The notes: generated from the sequence alone by a model not told the origin. Numbered from the stretch's first letter, positions 13,894 through 21,948 are shown. The stretch: 33,956 nt of DNA from JAITMY01 sp031549685 (GCA_031549685.1 JAVBPG010000038.1:1-33956), one strand, 5' to 3'. A program made the numbers and translations.

Positions 13894-15513
13894 CTATTCC
13901 TGTACTTTTTTCTTTGCCGCCGCCGCCAGCATCTTTTCAGTAGCATCTACTTCATGAGCCTGTGAGATAGGTTTGTTGTGCATTGCCTGTCGAACAGCCT
14001 CGCCCAGCTTACTTATCGCCTCCTCGACTCTATTCAGCGCCTCCTCGTTTTTGATTCCACCTAACGATACTGAGATATTGGCTATGCTGTCACGGTTAAT
14101 GGCTTGGCTTTTCTTCCAGTATTCTTCGTAATCCTCCTTACTGTTTACGACTAACTTTATTTCTTCGCCCGACCGCATTATAAAAACATGTGTAAATGGC
14201 TGAAATTTATCGCCCTGTTGTTGCTTCTCCTCAGCTTTGGGCATTGACTCTTCTGTTAGCACTAACGGTCGCGTTTTAAAAAACGAGGTCACATCGTTAG
14301 CCTTGAGGTCGGCTAAGTAAGTCGCATATTTTTTCCAGTCTTTTACCAAAACAACTATGGCCATGGAGTCCGATCCGCTTTTGGCAGCCAGCCTTAGCAC
14401 CTCGCAGGCAAGATCGACCTTGAAGCCCGTTGAGGTTTTGTGGTGCAGCGCTATTACCGCTATCTCCTCTTCGCCTGTTTTGGCAAGCTTTTCTTTGAAG
14501 TGCTCAACATCCGCCTTTCCGGTAAACATCATGGAGCCTTTTTGCCCTGATTGCATGGTGTAAATTATGTATGGAATTTCGTGGTTGATGACCATTAAAT
14601 CGTAGATATTGGTTAGACTGTTACCGCCCGAGTAGGTAGCCGCAGCATCTTGCTTGCGTTTGTGGCCGCAGCCAAACGCCAGTACCAGCGCTGCCAGCAT
14701 AAGCGTGCAGCACGCCAGCCGTAGCGCCATAAGCTTGCTGCGCCCCCGCCTTGCCATCATCAGCAGGCGGCTTTTGGTAAGCGAGCGGTTAAACCCGCTG
14801 GCGCACTGCGGACAAGCACCCAGCACCTGCCTGAGCAACAACTCTTTATACTCCTGCTGGTCAACGCCCTGCGAAATCACGTTGGCGTCGGCCAAATACT
14901 CATGCACCTCGGCAAGCGATTTTTTTATTTGCCAGGCAAAGGGGTTGAACCACTGCAGCGCAATAAAAACTTCGGACAGCACAAGGTCGATGCTGTGCAG
15001 CTGGCGCGCGTGCACCTGCTCGTGCAGCATTACCTTGCGGTACTCCTCCGCCGACAGCCCCTCGCCCTTCACGTATATTTTGCGAAAAAAGGTAAAGGCG
15101 GTGTACTCCCCTCCGTTTGGCGCAGCTACGGTTTTGCGGATGCGGTACAACGCCAGCGCAAAGCGCAGGGCAAACAGCACAGCTCCCGCCACGTAGAGCG
15201 TCAGCAGCGCGGGAGTAATGTACGAGCTGATGCCTACTTCAGCTACCGGCACCTCTACCACACCTTCCGCCGCCACCGCTGCACCAACAGCTGCCGCCTT
15301 AAAGCCGGGCATGGAAAAAGCCGTAACACTCCCACCCTCAGCAGGAAGCAAGGGCAGGTTAAGCAGCGGAATAGCAGCGCTGCATAGCATGGCCAGCAGC
15401 AGGTACGCACGGTTGAACGTAAAGCGCGATGTGCCGCGCAGCAGCACGTAGTAGGTTATCCACAGCAGGGCAGCACATGCTCCCGATTGCAAAAGGTAGG
15501 TTAGCGTGTTCAT
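13894..15513 (-). CDS. BlaR1/MecR1-like M56 metalloprotease with unknown C-terminal domain
   Basis: The 539-residue protein has predicted membrane helices near 5-25, 36-55, 97-122 and 262-281. The zinc site is H164-E-x-x-H168 (HEQVH), with E205 in AEVHEYLADA as likely third ligand. In BlaR1, ligand sensing outside triggers this cytosolic protease and leads to loss of the BlaI repressor encoded next door, here 40 nt upstream. After the last helix, about 255 residues form a soluble C-terminal region without the SxxK/SxN/KTG motifs of penicillin-binding sensors. It is rich in Lys/Glu, with a GCG near the membrane. The signal sensed is therefore unknown and unlikely to be a beta-lactam bound in the BlaR1 manner. 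Confidence 0.88.
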   Translation of the reverse strand: MNTLTYLLQSGACAALLWITYYVLLRGTSRFTFNRAYLLLAMLCSAAIPLLNLPLLPAEGGSVTAFSMPGFKAAAVGAAVAAEGVVEVPVAEVGISSYITPALLTLYVAGAVLFALRFALALYRIRKTVAAPNGGEYTAFTFFRKIYVKGEGLSAEEYRKVMLHEQVHARQLHSIDLVLSEVFIALQWFNPFAWQIKKSLAEVHEYLADANVISQGVDQQEYKELLLRQVLGACPQCASGFNRSLTKSRLLMMARRGRSKLMALRLACCTLMLAALVLAFGCGHKRKQDAAATYSGGNSLTNIYDLMVINHEIPYIIYTMQSGQKGSMMFTGKADVEHFKEKLAKTGEEEIAVIALHHKTSTGFKVDLACEVLRLAAKSGSDSMAIVVLVKDWKKYATYLADLKANDVTSFFKTRPLVLTEESMPKAEEKQQQGDKFQPFTHVFIMRSGEEIKLVVNSKEDYEEYWKKSQAINRDSIANISVSLGGIKNEEALNRVEEAISKLGEAVRQAMHNKPISQAHEVDATEKMLAAAAKKKVQE

Positions 15514-15553
15514 AAGGAAAATTTTTATTTTGAACCGTATTTTTTTTCTAAAA

Positions 15554-15937
15554 TCACTTCTTCTTTCCCTTCAGCTCCATTTCCACTAACTTTTTAATCT
15601 CCTCCAGCTCGCTTACCGACAAATCTTCGTGCTTGGCAAAAAACGAAACCATTTTTGGCAGCGAGTTTTCGAAGTAGCTGCCCATAACGTTTTGCATAAA
15701 TCCGCGCGTATATTTTTCTTTTTCCACCAGCGGGAAGTAGCGGTGCGAGCGGCCAAACGCCTCGTGCCCCACCACCCCCTTTTGCTCCAGTATGCGCACA
15801 AAGGTCGATACCGTGTTGTAGGCGGGTTTAGGCTTGGGCATTTCGTCAATAATATCCTGCACAAATGCCTTCCCTTTTCTCCAAAGTATTTGCATGATTT
15901 CGCTTTCGGCGCGAGTCAGCTCTTTCATCTTTTTCAT
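15554..15937 (-). CDS. BlaI/MecI/CopY-family transcriptional repressor
   Basis: From the ATG at 15937 the protein has 127 residues: MKKMKELTRAESEIMQILWRKGK opens a winged helix typical of BlaI, followed by PKPAYNTVSTFVRILEQKGVVGHE (recognition helix and wing) and a helical dimerisation tail ending in a lysine run. The frame is open further to 16084, but that part is promoter-like (TATATTTG at 16015) and unlike any BlaI N-terminus. It presumably represses itself and the M56 gene that follows after 40 nt. Genes it controls beyond these are unknown; no beta-lactamase is nearby. Confidence 0.92.
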   Translation of the reverse strand: MKKMKELTRAESEIMQILWRKGKAFVQDIIDEMPKPKPAYNTVSTFVRILEQKGVVGHEAFGRSHRYFPLVEKEKYTRGFMQNVMGSYFENSLPKMVSFFAKHEDLSVSELEEIKKLVEMELKGKKK

Positions 15938-16007
15938 AGCGTAACATGTTTGTTGTTCCTTCTCCACTTGCGGACAAAAAGTCCTTCCTGTTTGGTTTTT
16001 GCTTTTA

Positions 16008-16058
16008 CAAATATAAACTAAAGTTTTCGTTTTAAAACTAAACGGATAGTTATATTTG
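16008..16058. promoter_or_regulatory. Symmetric divergent promoter/operator region of the BlaI-M56 pair
   Basis: The minus strand carries TATATTTG at 16015-16008 and the plus strand TATATTTG at 16051-16058. Together, CAAATATAAACTA (16008-16020) and TAGTTATATTTG (16047-16058) form an inverted repeat. Inside it, AGTTTT-CGTTTT-AAAACT (about 16022-16039) is a second palindrome. BlaI dimers bind palindromes in their own promoters, so this is the best candidate operator. The plus-strand box points toward the MITE-like element. Confidence 0.6.
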
Positions 16059-16122
16059 CACCGGAAAAGAGTAAGAATACTCATTTATAAACAATTACAA
16101 TATTTGAAAAGATTATTCTGAT

Positions 16123-16412
16123 GATTCTCCCGCATTATACCCCTTCCCTGCCACTTAGGTATGAGTATTCAGCCCGTAGGGCTGCCTGCATGTAGCCAGG
16201 GATGAAGCCCATGGAAATAATGGCAAGGGTTGCATTTTGCGCGCGGTGCACAGGTGTTTTTTCAGGGGAAAAGCGTGCTCCGCGCGCCACGCGCTATGCT
16301 ACATCAAGCCACCAGGGGCTTACACCCCTGGCTACAAGGTTGTCACGCCTCCGGCGTTTGGTATCTTGGCTTATCGAATGGGTAAAATGTAGGGGTATAA
16401 TTCGGGATAATC
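16123..16412. mobile_element. 290-bp MITE-like element with 21-bp terminal inverted repeats
   Basis: The left end, 16123-16143 (GATTCTCCC...ATTATACCCC), matches the reverse complement of the right end, 16392-16412 (GATTATCCC...ATTATACCCC), at 19 of 21 positions. A nested inverted pair lies inside: TGTAGCCAGGGATGAAGCCC (16191-16210) and 16316-16336, whose reverse complement reads TGTAGCCAGGGGTGTAAGCC. No transposase frame is present. It sits between the blaI promoter and the gene at 16521. It resembles a non-autonomous transposon or structured dispersed repeat. No clear target-site duplication is visible. Confidence 0.72.
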
Positions 16413-16520
16413 ACAATTTTTGAAGGCCGGTGCATGTGCTTAACCAAAATTATGGCGCGAGCTGCACAAAAGGGGCAATTCTTTTCTACCTTGTTTACAT
16501 AAAAACGAGACTCCGGAATT

Positions 16521-17096
16521 ATGAAAACAATGCTGCTCAACACCGCCCAAACAAAGGAAATTACACCGCTCATTTGCGAATTCGAAAATCAATTTTACAT
16601 CGGTGATTTTCAGTACAACCTGGCCGATTTTTCGCGCTGGATAGCCTCCGATTTATTTGTGTACAACGCCATTACCACCGAGGATAAGCGGCAGGTTCTG
16701 GCCACCTGCGGATTCTTGATAACCAACCGCCTGTCGTACGAGAGGTGCTTGGCCGGCGAAATTAACGAGTGCGAAATGCTGCCGCTTACCGAGGGCAACG
16801 AAGGCTACATCTACTACTCGTCGGTAATAGCGCAAAAGCCCGAATTTTCGCGGGAAATTATCAGGAGCACCTTTGCCGAGCTGCTGGATCTGGTAAAGGA
16901 AAAGCAGGTTAGGGTTAAGGAGATTTTTACGCTACCCTGCACCAAGGAGGGCGTGGCGCACGCGCTGAAAAATCATTTTCATCCCTCCTCGTATTTGTAC
17001 GAGCACGCCTACCCTGTTTACATTTTTGACCAGCAAGGTAAACATAAATACATGTGGGATAGCCTGATAAAACATTCTGATGAATCCGTGGCGTAA
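16521..17096 (+). CDS. Unrecognised 191-residue cytosolic protein, weakly GNAT-like
   Basis: I do not firmly recognise this protein. It has no signal peptide or membrane helix. The order of segments is loosely reminiscent of an acetyltransferase: a core strand with GYIYYSSVIAQKP, a helix REIIRSTFAELLDLVKEKQVRVKEIFTLP, then KEGVAHALKNHFHPSSYLYEHAYPVYIFD. However, the Q/RxxGxG/A acyl-CoA loop is not evident. ATG 16521 is preceded by a long gap with the MITE-like element. A second ATG at 16530 (MLLNT) is possible. A strong hairpin terminator follows at 17125. Codon usage looks like that of neighbouring genes. Confidence 0.75.
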   Translation: MKTMLLNTAQTKEITPLICEFENQFYIGDFQYNLADFSRWIASDLFVYNAITTEDKRQVLATCGFLITNRLSYERCLAGEINECEMLPLTEGNEGYIYYSSVIAQKPEFSREIIRSTFAELLDLVKEKQVRVKEIFTLPCTKEGVAHALKNHFHPSSYLYEHAYPVYIFDQQGKHKYMWDSLIKHSDESVA

Positions 17097-17124
17097 CCTC
17101 TGCAGCGCCCAACTTCCCCCCCAT

Positions 17125-17160
17125 AAAAAAAGCACGAAGGTGTGCCCCTCGTGCTTTTAT
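17125..17160. terminator. Bidirectional hairpin terminator between the 16521 gene and tdk
   Basis: AAAAAGCACGA (17127-17137) pairs with TCGTGCTTTT (17149-17158) around a GC-rich loop. A-rich and T-rich flanks give a U-tract on either strand. Position between convergent genes supports termination of both. Confidence 0.8.
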
Positions 17161-17180
17161 CCGGAATTGGAGAGCTGAAG

Positions 17181-17744
17181 CTATCTTCTCGCCTCGTTAA
17201 AGCACTTGCGGCATAGCGGCTCGTAGCTGTCCTTTTCGCCCAGCTCTACCAGCTTGGTGCCGCCGCTCACGCGGTGCGAGTGCTGCGCTAAGTTGCCGCA
17301 GCGTACGCAAATGGCGTGCACCTTGGTTACGTACTCCGCCATGGCCATCAGCGCCGGAATGGGGCCAAAAGGCTTGCCCAGGTAGTCCATGTCCAGGCCC
17401 GCCACGATAACCCTGATGCCCCTGTTGGCCAGCTGGCTGCAAACATCCACGATGCCGCTGTCAAAGAATTGCGCCTCGTCAATGCCCACCACATCCACAT
17501 CGTTGCACAGCAGCAAAATGTTGCCCGACGAATCCACCGGAGTGGAGAGGATGGAGTTGGCGTTGTGCGACACCACCTCGTCGTCCGAGTAGCGCGTATC
17601 GATTTTCGGTTTAAAAATCTCCACCTTTTGGTTGGCTATTTTGGCCCGCTTGAGCCTACGAATCAGCTCCTCGGTTTTACCCGAAAACATGGAGCCCACC
17701 ACCACCTCAATGTATCCGCTTTGCTTGGCGCTTTCTAAAAACAT
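17181..17744 (-). CDS. tdk: Thymidine kinase
   Basis: The 187-residue protein is a type II thymidine kinase: P-loop GSMFSGKTEELIRR (17-30), Walker B-type DEAQFFD, the lasso/substrate region GLDMDYLGKPFGP, and zinc cysteines CVRCGNLA with PLCRKCF near the C-terminus. It phosphorylates thymidine with ATP in the salvage pathway. It is divergent from rsmI across a 212-bp AT-rich gap containing TACAAAGTACGAAGTACAAA words. Size is normal and all key residues are present. Confidence 0.96.
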   Translation of the reverse strand: MFLESAKQSGYIEVVVGSMFSGKTEELIRRLKRAKIANQKVEIFKPKIDTRYSDDEVVSHNANSILSTPVDSSGNILLLCNDVDVVGIDEAQFFDSGIVDVCSQLANRGIRVIVAGLDMDYLGKPFGPIPALMAMAEYVTKVHAICVRCGNLAQHSHRVSGGTKLVELGEKDSYEPLCRKCFNEARR

Positions 17745-17756
17745 GATGCAAATTAC

Positions 17757-17950
17757 TGTTTACAAAGTACGAAGTACAAATTAAAAATTCTGATACGCAA
17801 AACAAATTATCCACTTTCAAAAATAATAATTACTTTAGTAGGCTTTCGTTTATTTTATCAACAAAAGATAACTATTTGAAACCGAGTTTATTGTGTAATA
17901 GTTTTGTGGCAAGAATGCTTATTTGTACTTTGTAAATTGTAATTTGTATT
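17757..17950. repeat. AT-rich divergent gap with TACAAA/TTTGTA words (tdk-rsmI)
   Basis: TTTACAAAGTACGAAGTACA (17759-17778) near tdk faces TTTGTACTTTGTAAATTGTA (17922-17941) near rsmI. These arms share the words found at 26459-26489 upstream of nfnA. Between them are about 140 nt of AT-rich DNA. Promoters for both genes must lie here, but no full TAnnTTTG box stands out. Confidence 0.6.
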
Positions 17951-17956
17951 TTTCTG

Positions 17957-18628
17957 ATGTCTAAGCTTTACATCATTCCCACGCCCGTAGGCAACCTCGA
18001 GGATATGACGCTGCGCGCCGCGCGCCTGCTCAAGGAGGTTGACCTTGTGCTGGCCGAGGACACGCGCACCACGGGATTTTTACTCAAGCACCTTGGGGTG
18101 GAAACGCGCATGCAGTCGCACCACAAGTTCAACGAGCACCAAACCGTAGAGCACGTGGCCGACCTCATTGCGCAGGGCAAAAGCGTAGCGCTGGTGAGCG
18201 ATGCGGGCACACCCGGCATCTCCGACCCCGGATTTTTGCTGGTGCGCACCTGCGTAGAAAAGGGCGTTGAGGTGGAGTGCCTGCCCGGCGCCACGGCTTT
18301 TGTTCCGGCGCTGGTGAGCTCGGGCCTACCCTGCGACAGGTTTTGCTTCGAGGGTTTTTTGCCGCAGAAAAAAGGCCGCCAAAGTAAAATTGCAGCCCTG
18401 GCAAACGAGGAGCGCACCATGGTTTTTTACGAATCGCCGTACCGCCTAATAAAGCTGCTGGAGCAGCTGGGCGAGGCTTTCGGTACCGAACGAAGGGCGT
18501 CGGTTTCGCGCGAGATAAGCAAGCTACACGAGGAAACCGCGCGCGGTACGCTGGCCGAGCTGGTGGCGCACTTTACGCAAAAAGAACCCAAGGGAGAAAT
18601 CGTGGTGGTGGTAGCGGGCTGCCCGTAG
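17957..18628 (+). CDS. rsmI: 16S rRNA (cytidine(1402)-2'-O)-methyltransferase
   Basis: The 223-residue protein has the RsmI signatures PTPVGNLEDMTLRAARLL at the N-terminus, LAEDTRTTGFLLKHL, ALVSDAGTPGISDPGF in the SAM-binding cleft, GATAFVPALVSSGLP and FEGFLPQKKGRQ. It 2'-O-methylates C1402 of 16S rRNA using SAM. ATG 17957 directly precedes the signature. At 223 residues it lacks the C-terminal extension present in longer family members, which is common in this phylum. It ends 9 nt before the convergent EEP gene stop. Confidence 0.95.
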   Translation: MSKLYIIPTPVGNLEDMTLRAARLLKEVDLVLAEDTRTTGFLLKHLGVETRMQSHHKFNEHQTVEHVADLIAQGKSVALVSDAGTPGISDPGFLLVRTCVEKGVEVECLPGATAFVPALVSSGLPCDRFCFEGFLPQKKGRQSKIAALANEERTMVFYESPYRLIKLLEQLGEAFGTERRASVSREISKLHEETARGTLAELVAHFTQKEPKGEIVVVVAGCP

Positions 18629-18637
18629 GGCCGGGAT

Positions 18638-19684
18638 TTATTCGCCCGGCAGCAGCTCAAACCTTGCCGTTACGGGGTTGTGGTCGGAGTGCGCAAAACC
18701 AAAATCCTCCGTGCAAACCTCAAGCAGCTTTACGTTGGGCGAGGTAAGGAAAAAATCAACGGTGGCGGTAAGCGTTTTTCCCTCAACGTAGGGCTGGTTG
18801 GCAAAGCGCATGCTCTCGGTTTGCAGGTCGCAGGCCCACTGCCAACCTTCGGGCATAAGGTCTTGCGCTATGCGCTGCGGCGTGTACTCCTTGGTGCCCA
18901 CCTTCTTTGAGTAGCCCGGCGGAGTTTGATTCCAGTCGCCACCCACAATCACATAACTCCCCTTTTCGTACTCCTTCAGCACAAAACTGCGCAGCATCTT
19001 CAGTTCCGCCTCGCGGCGCTTGCCGTCGTGATCGAAGGCCGAGTTGTGCGTGTTGATAAGCAGCAGGTCGTTGCCGTTGGGGGCGGTGTAGCGGCTCACC
19101 ATAAAGCAGCGCTTGAGCTGAAAAAGGTTGACAGGCCAGGGCTCGCTGCCCGGATAGGCATGGCGGGCAACGTGGTAGGGCGCGCAACGGCTCAACGTGG
19201 CCACGCCCGCCTCCACATGCCCAATGGGCTCCGCAACGGGAATGGGAACAAACCAGGCCTTGTAGTTGTACGCAAAAAAATGCCGGTAGCCGCCCAGCGA
19301 CTCGCCTATGCGCTGCAGCTCGTTGATGCGGTAGCTGCGCTTGGAGCTGACATCCACCTCCTGCAGAAAAATAAAATCGCTGCCTACTTTGCTCAAGAAT
19401 TGCGCAACGTTTTTCAAATTATTTTCTACCTCCGGCCGCGAGGAGCGCACCATTTTTCCCCCATCGTAAAAAAAGTCAGCATCTTTCCCAATCCCGCAGT
19501 ATCCTATATTCCAAATTGTTATACTCAATTCATTGGAGGTGCAATGCCGCGGCTGCATTTTACTATACAGCAGTTCCTGCGGGTCGGGGCGATAATCCTT
19601 TACCGTAGCAACAAGCAAAAAAACAGCAAACGCTCCCACAAGCGCAGCCAATATTGCCAAGAGGTAAAAAAGCATTCTTTTCAT
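18638..19684 (-). CDS. Endonuclease/exonuclease/phosphatase (EEP) family protein, membrane anchored
   Basis: The 348-residue protein starts with a hydrophobic helix at about residues 4-27, likely a membrane anchor or uncleaved signal. An EEP phosphodiesterase domain follows, with WNIGYCG, FLQEVD (metal-binding glutamate), NTHNSAFDHDG, GGDWNQTPP and the terminal SDHNPV catalytic histidine. Members cleave phosphodiester bonds in nucleic acids, inositol phosphates or sphingolipids. Because this one is probably outside the cytosol, a secreted nuclease or phosphodiesterase is more likely than DNA repair. Substrate is unknown. The gene start abuts the palindrome at 19686. Confidence 0.88.
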   Translation of the reverse strand: MKRMLFYLLAILAALVGAFAVFLLVATVKDYRPDPQELLYSKMQPRHCTSNELSITIWNIGYCGIGKDADFFYDGGKMVRSSRPEVENNLKNVAQFLSKVGSDFIFLQEVDVSSKRSYRINELQRIGESLGGYRHFFAYNYKAWFVPIPVAEPIGHVEAGVATLSRCAPYHVARHAYPGSEPWPVNLFQLKRCFMVSRYTAPNGNDLLLINTHNSAFDHDGKRREAELKMLRSFVLKEYEKGSYVIVGGDWNQTPPGYSKKVGTKEYTPQRIAQDLMPEGWQWACDLQTESMRFANQPYVEGKTLTATVDFFLTSPNVKLLEVCTEDFGFAHSDHNPVTARFELLPGE

Positions 19685-19685
19685 T

Positions 19686-19812
19686 TAAAGGCCCCCTAAA
19701 TCCCCCGAAGGAGGACTTAAAGAATTGTGTTGGTTTTTATTTGCAGCTAACCGTTGGCGTACCTTGTGCACTGGCAAGTCCTCTCCATAGGAGAGGATTT
19801 AGGGGAGGCTTT
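19686..19812. repeat. Long imperfect palindrome overlapping the 3' end of argD
   Basis: AGGCCCCCTAAATCCCCC then GAAGGAGGACTT (about 19687-19717) faces AAGTCCTCTCC...GGAGAGGATTTAGGGGAGGC (about 19778-19810). The reverse complement of the right arm reads GCCTCCCCTAAATCCTCTCC. The right arm encodes the last four codons and TAA of argD (KSLP-stop), so insertion or drift of this repeat has set the end of the protein. Confidence 0.8.
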
Positions 19813-20923
19813 TTTTGAACGCCTCCATAAACTCATCGACCTGCTGCCGGCCTATGCACAGCGGCGGCAGCAAGCGAATGACGTGCGTGCCAGCTGCGCC
19901 CGTAAACACGTGCTGCTCGAACAGCAGCTTGTTGCGCAAATCGCCCGCGGGTTTATCCATTTCAATGCCCACCATCAGGCCGCGGCCGCGCAGCTCTTTT
20001 ATTCCAGCAATGGCTTTGAGCTGAGCAAAAAGGTACTCGCCCGTTTCCTGCGTTTTGTCCACTAAATTTTCTTTTTCAAAAATTTCCAACACCGCCAAGG
20101 CCGCAGCGCAAGCTAGCTGGTTGCCGCCAAAGGTGGTGCCCAGCATGCCGTGCACGGCCTTAAAGTTGGGCGAAATAAGCACGCCGCCAATGGGAAATCC
20201 GTTGCCCATGCCCTTGGCGGTGGTAATCATATCGGGCTCGATGCCGCTCCACTGATGCGCAAAAAATTTACCCGTGCGCCCGTAGCCGCTTTGAATTTCA
20301 TCCAAAATAAGAGCAACGCCATACTTGTCGCACAGCGCGCGCAGCCGGCGCAGAAACTCATCGTCGGGCATCAGAATGCCGCCCACGCCTTGAATTCCCT
20401 CAATAATGACAGCACAAAATTCGCCCGTTTTCAACTTTTCCTCCACAGCCGCAATATTGTTGAGCGGAGCGAATTCAATATTTTCCGTTTCGTTGAAAGG
20501 CGCAATAATTTTGGGGTTATCGGTTGCTGCCACAGCGCCCGAGGTGCGGCCGTGAAAGGCTTTGCTAAACGATAAAACCTTCCTTTTCCCCGTATGAAAG
20601 GAGGCTAACTTCATGGCATTCTCGTTGGCCTCAGCGCCCGAGTTGCACAGAAACAGCGCGTAGCCTTCGTAGCCCGACAGCTGCCCCAGCTTCTCGGCCA
20701 GCTGCGTTTGCAGCGAGTTTTGCACGGCGTTGGAGTAAAAGGCAATTTTGTTCAGCTGCTCATCAATGCGCTTCACGTAGTGCGGATGCGTGTGGCCAAC
20801 GGAAATTACGGCGTGCCCGCCGTAAAAATCCAGGTAGCGCGTGCCGTTGCTATCCCACAGGTAGCAACCTTCTGCTCTAACCGGCTCTACGTCCCACAAG
20901 GGGTAAACGTCGAATGGGTTCAT
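19799..20923 (-). CDS. argD: N-acyl-ornithine aminotransferase (class III)
   Basis: From ATG 20923 the protein has 374 residues. PLP hallmarks are NSGAEANENAMKLA (95-108), LILDEIQSGYGRTGKFFAHQ with the ring-stacking aspartate D208, and the Schiff-base lysine K237 in TTAKGMGNGFPIGG. It transfers an amino group from glutamate to N-acylglutamate semialdehyde. The frame is open back to 20980, but that stretch is a palindromic repeat, so MNPFDVYPLWDVEP is the start. In other Bacteroidota argD usually sits next to argC; here it is on the opposite strand, with unrelated genes in between. The last four residues come from a repeat. Confidence 0.95.
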   Translation of the reverse strand: MNPFDVYPLWDVEPVRAEGCYLWDSNGTRYLDFYGGHAVISVGHTHPHYVKRIDEQLNKIAFYSNAVQNSLQTQLAEKLGQLSGYEGYALFLCNSGAEANENAMKLASFHTGKRKVLSFSKAFHGRTSGAVAATDNPKIIAPFNETENIEFAPLNNIAAVEEKLKTGEFCAVIIEGIQGVGGILMPDDEFLRRLRALCDKYGVALILDEIQSGYGRTGKFFAHQWSGIEPDMITTAKGMGNGFPIGGVLISPNFKAVHGMLGTTFGGNQLACAAALAVLEIFEKENLVDKTQETGEYLFAQLKAIAGIKELRGRGLMVGIEMDKPAGDLRNKLLFEQHVFTGAAGTHVIRLLPPLCIGRQQVDEFMEAFKKSLP

Positions 20924-20934
20924 TTTTTTTTTTC

Positions 20935-20999
20935 GATTTGCGATATCCGACCTGCGATACCCGACAGCGGTTTTTCGCATGTAGAGATTCGCACATCGA
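20935..20999. repeat. CGATTTGCGATATCCGACCTGCGA repeat upstream of argD
   Basis: Words TGCGATATCCGACCTGCGAT and CGCATGTAGAGATTCGCACA are a degenerate member of the family at 10300 and 25564. It separates the aldo/keto reductase stop from the argD start. Confidence 0.65.
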
Positions 21000-21009
21000 G
21001 TAGTCTATT

Positions 21010-21948
21010 TTATTCCTTCCACAAATACTCCTGCGTATATCCCGAGCCCTCAATGGTCCATACGGCACCGGTGGTAATGCGCACGTCGGCGTCGAGCGTG
21101 GCCATTTGCAGCATGTCATCGCTGTCGAGGTGTACGCTCTGCGCGTCAAAATTCTCCTTGAGGCGGTGCGCCCTTACCGATTTGGGGATGACCACCGTGT
21201 TGCGCGCCATACCCCAGGCCAAAATTACCTGCGCCGGAGAGCAGCCGTGCTTTTGCGCTATTATGCCGATGGTGGGATTTTCCAAAATGGGAATGGCAGC
21301 ATTTTGCTCGCCAATTTTTCCCGCGCCTAGCGGAGCGTAAGCTGTTACGTTGATTTTATGGTTCTGGCAGAAGGCAACCAGCGCGCTTTGTTGCAAATAC
21401 GGGTGCAGCTCCACCTGGTTCATTTCGGGCGCTTGCACAGCGGTTTTCATCAGCTCGGTCAACATGCGCTGGTTGAAGTTCGACACGCCGATGTGCTTGC
21501 ACAAACCTTTCCTTTGGCAAAGTTCCAAGGCCGCCCAGGTTTCGGCAATGGGCGCCTGCTCAAGGCTCAGAAACTGGCTTGCCTCCTTGGGAAATTGCGT
21601 GCCGTGCTTGATCGCCACCGGCCAGTGAATGAGGTACAGGTCGAGGTAGTGCAGCTGCAGGTCTTTTAGCGTTTTTTCCAGCGCAGCCTGCACATGCTGC
21701 TTTTCGTGCGAGTCGTTCCACAGCTTGGAGGTAATAAACAGCTCGTGTCGCCTTACCAAACCGCCTTTAATGGCATCAGCAACAGCCTCGCCCACAATAT
21801 CTTCATTGCCGTAAATGGCGGCGCAATCGATGTGCCTATAGCCACATTTTATAGCTTCGTAAACGGAGCTGTAGGTTTCTTCGCGCGTGCTGCGCCACGT
21901 GCCCAAGCCAAAAAGTGGCATGCTGTCGCCGTTGGAAAATTTGATCAT
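21010..21948 (-). CDS. Aldo/keto reductase
   Basis: The 312-residue protein is a complete AKR: GLGTWRST at 14-21, the catalytic tetrad D41, Y46 (AAIYGNED), K75 (FITSKLWND) and H108 (LYLIHWPV), then GVSNFNQRML, NQVELHPYLQQ and IPKSVRAHRLKENFD for NADPH binding. It reduces an aldehyde or ketone to an alcohol in the cytosol; substrate is not predictable. It lies 86 nt upstream of argD on the same strand, separated by a palindrome, and may be co-transcribed with it. Confidence 0.94.
   Translation of the reverse strand: MIKFSNGDSMPLFGLGTWRSTREETYSSVYEAIKCGYRHIDCAAIYGNEDIVGEAVADAIKGGLVRRHELFITSKLWNDSHEKQHVQAALEKTLKDLQLHYLDLYLIHWPVAIKHGTQFPKEASQFLSLEQAPIAETWAALELCQRKGLCKHIGVSNFNQRMLTELMKTAVQAPEMNQVELHPYLQQSALVAFCQNHKINVTAYAPLGAGKIGEQNAAIPILENPTIGIIAQKHGCSPAQVILAWGMARNTVVIPKSVRAHRLKENFDAQSVHLDSDDMLQMATLDADVRITTGAVWTIEGSGYTQEYLWKE

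Noticed and set aside
15938..16084. 49-residue N-terminal extension of the BlaI-like repressor
   Set aside because: It covers the promoter and operator region, and BlaI proteins begin at the winged helix near MKKMKELT.
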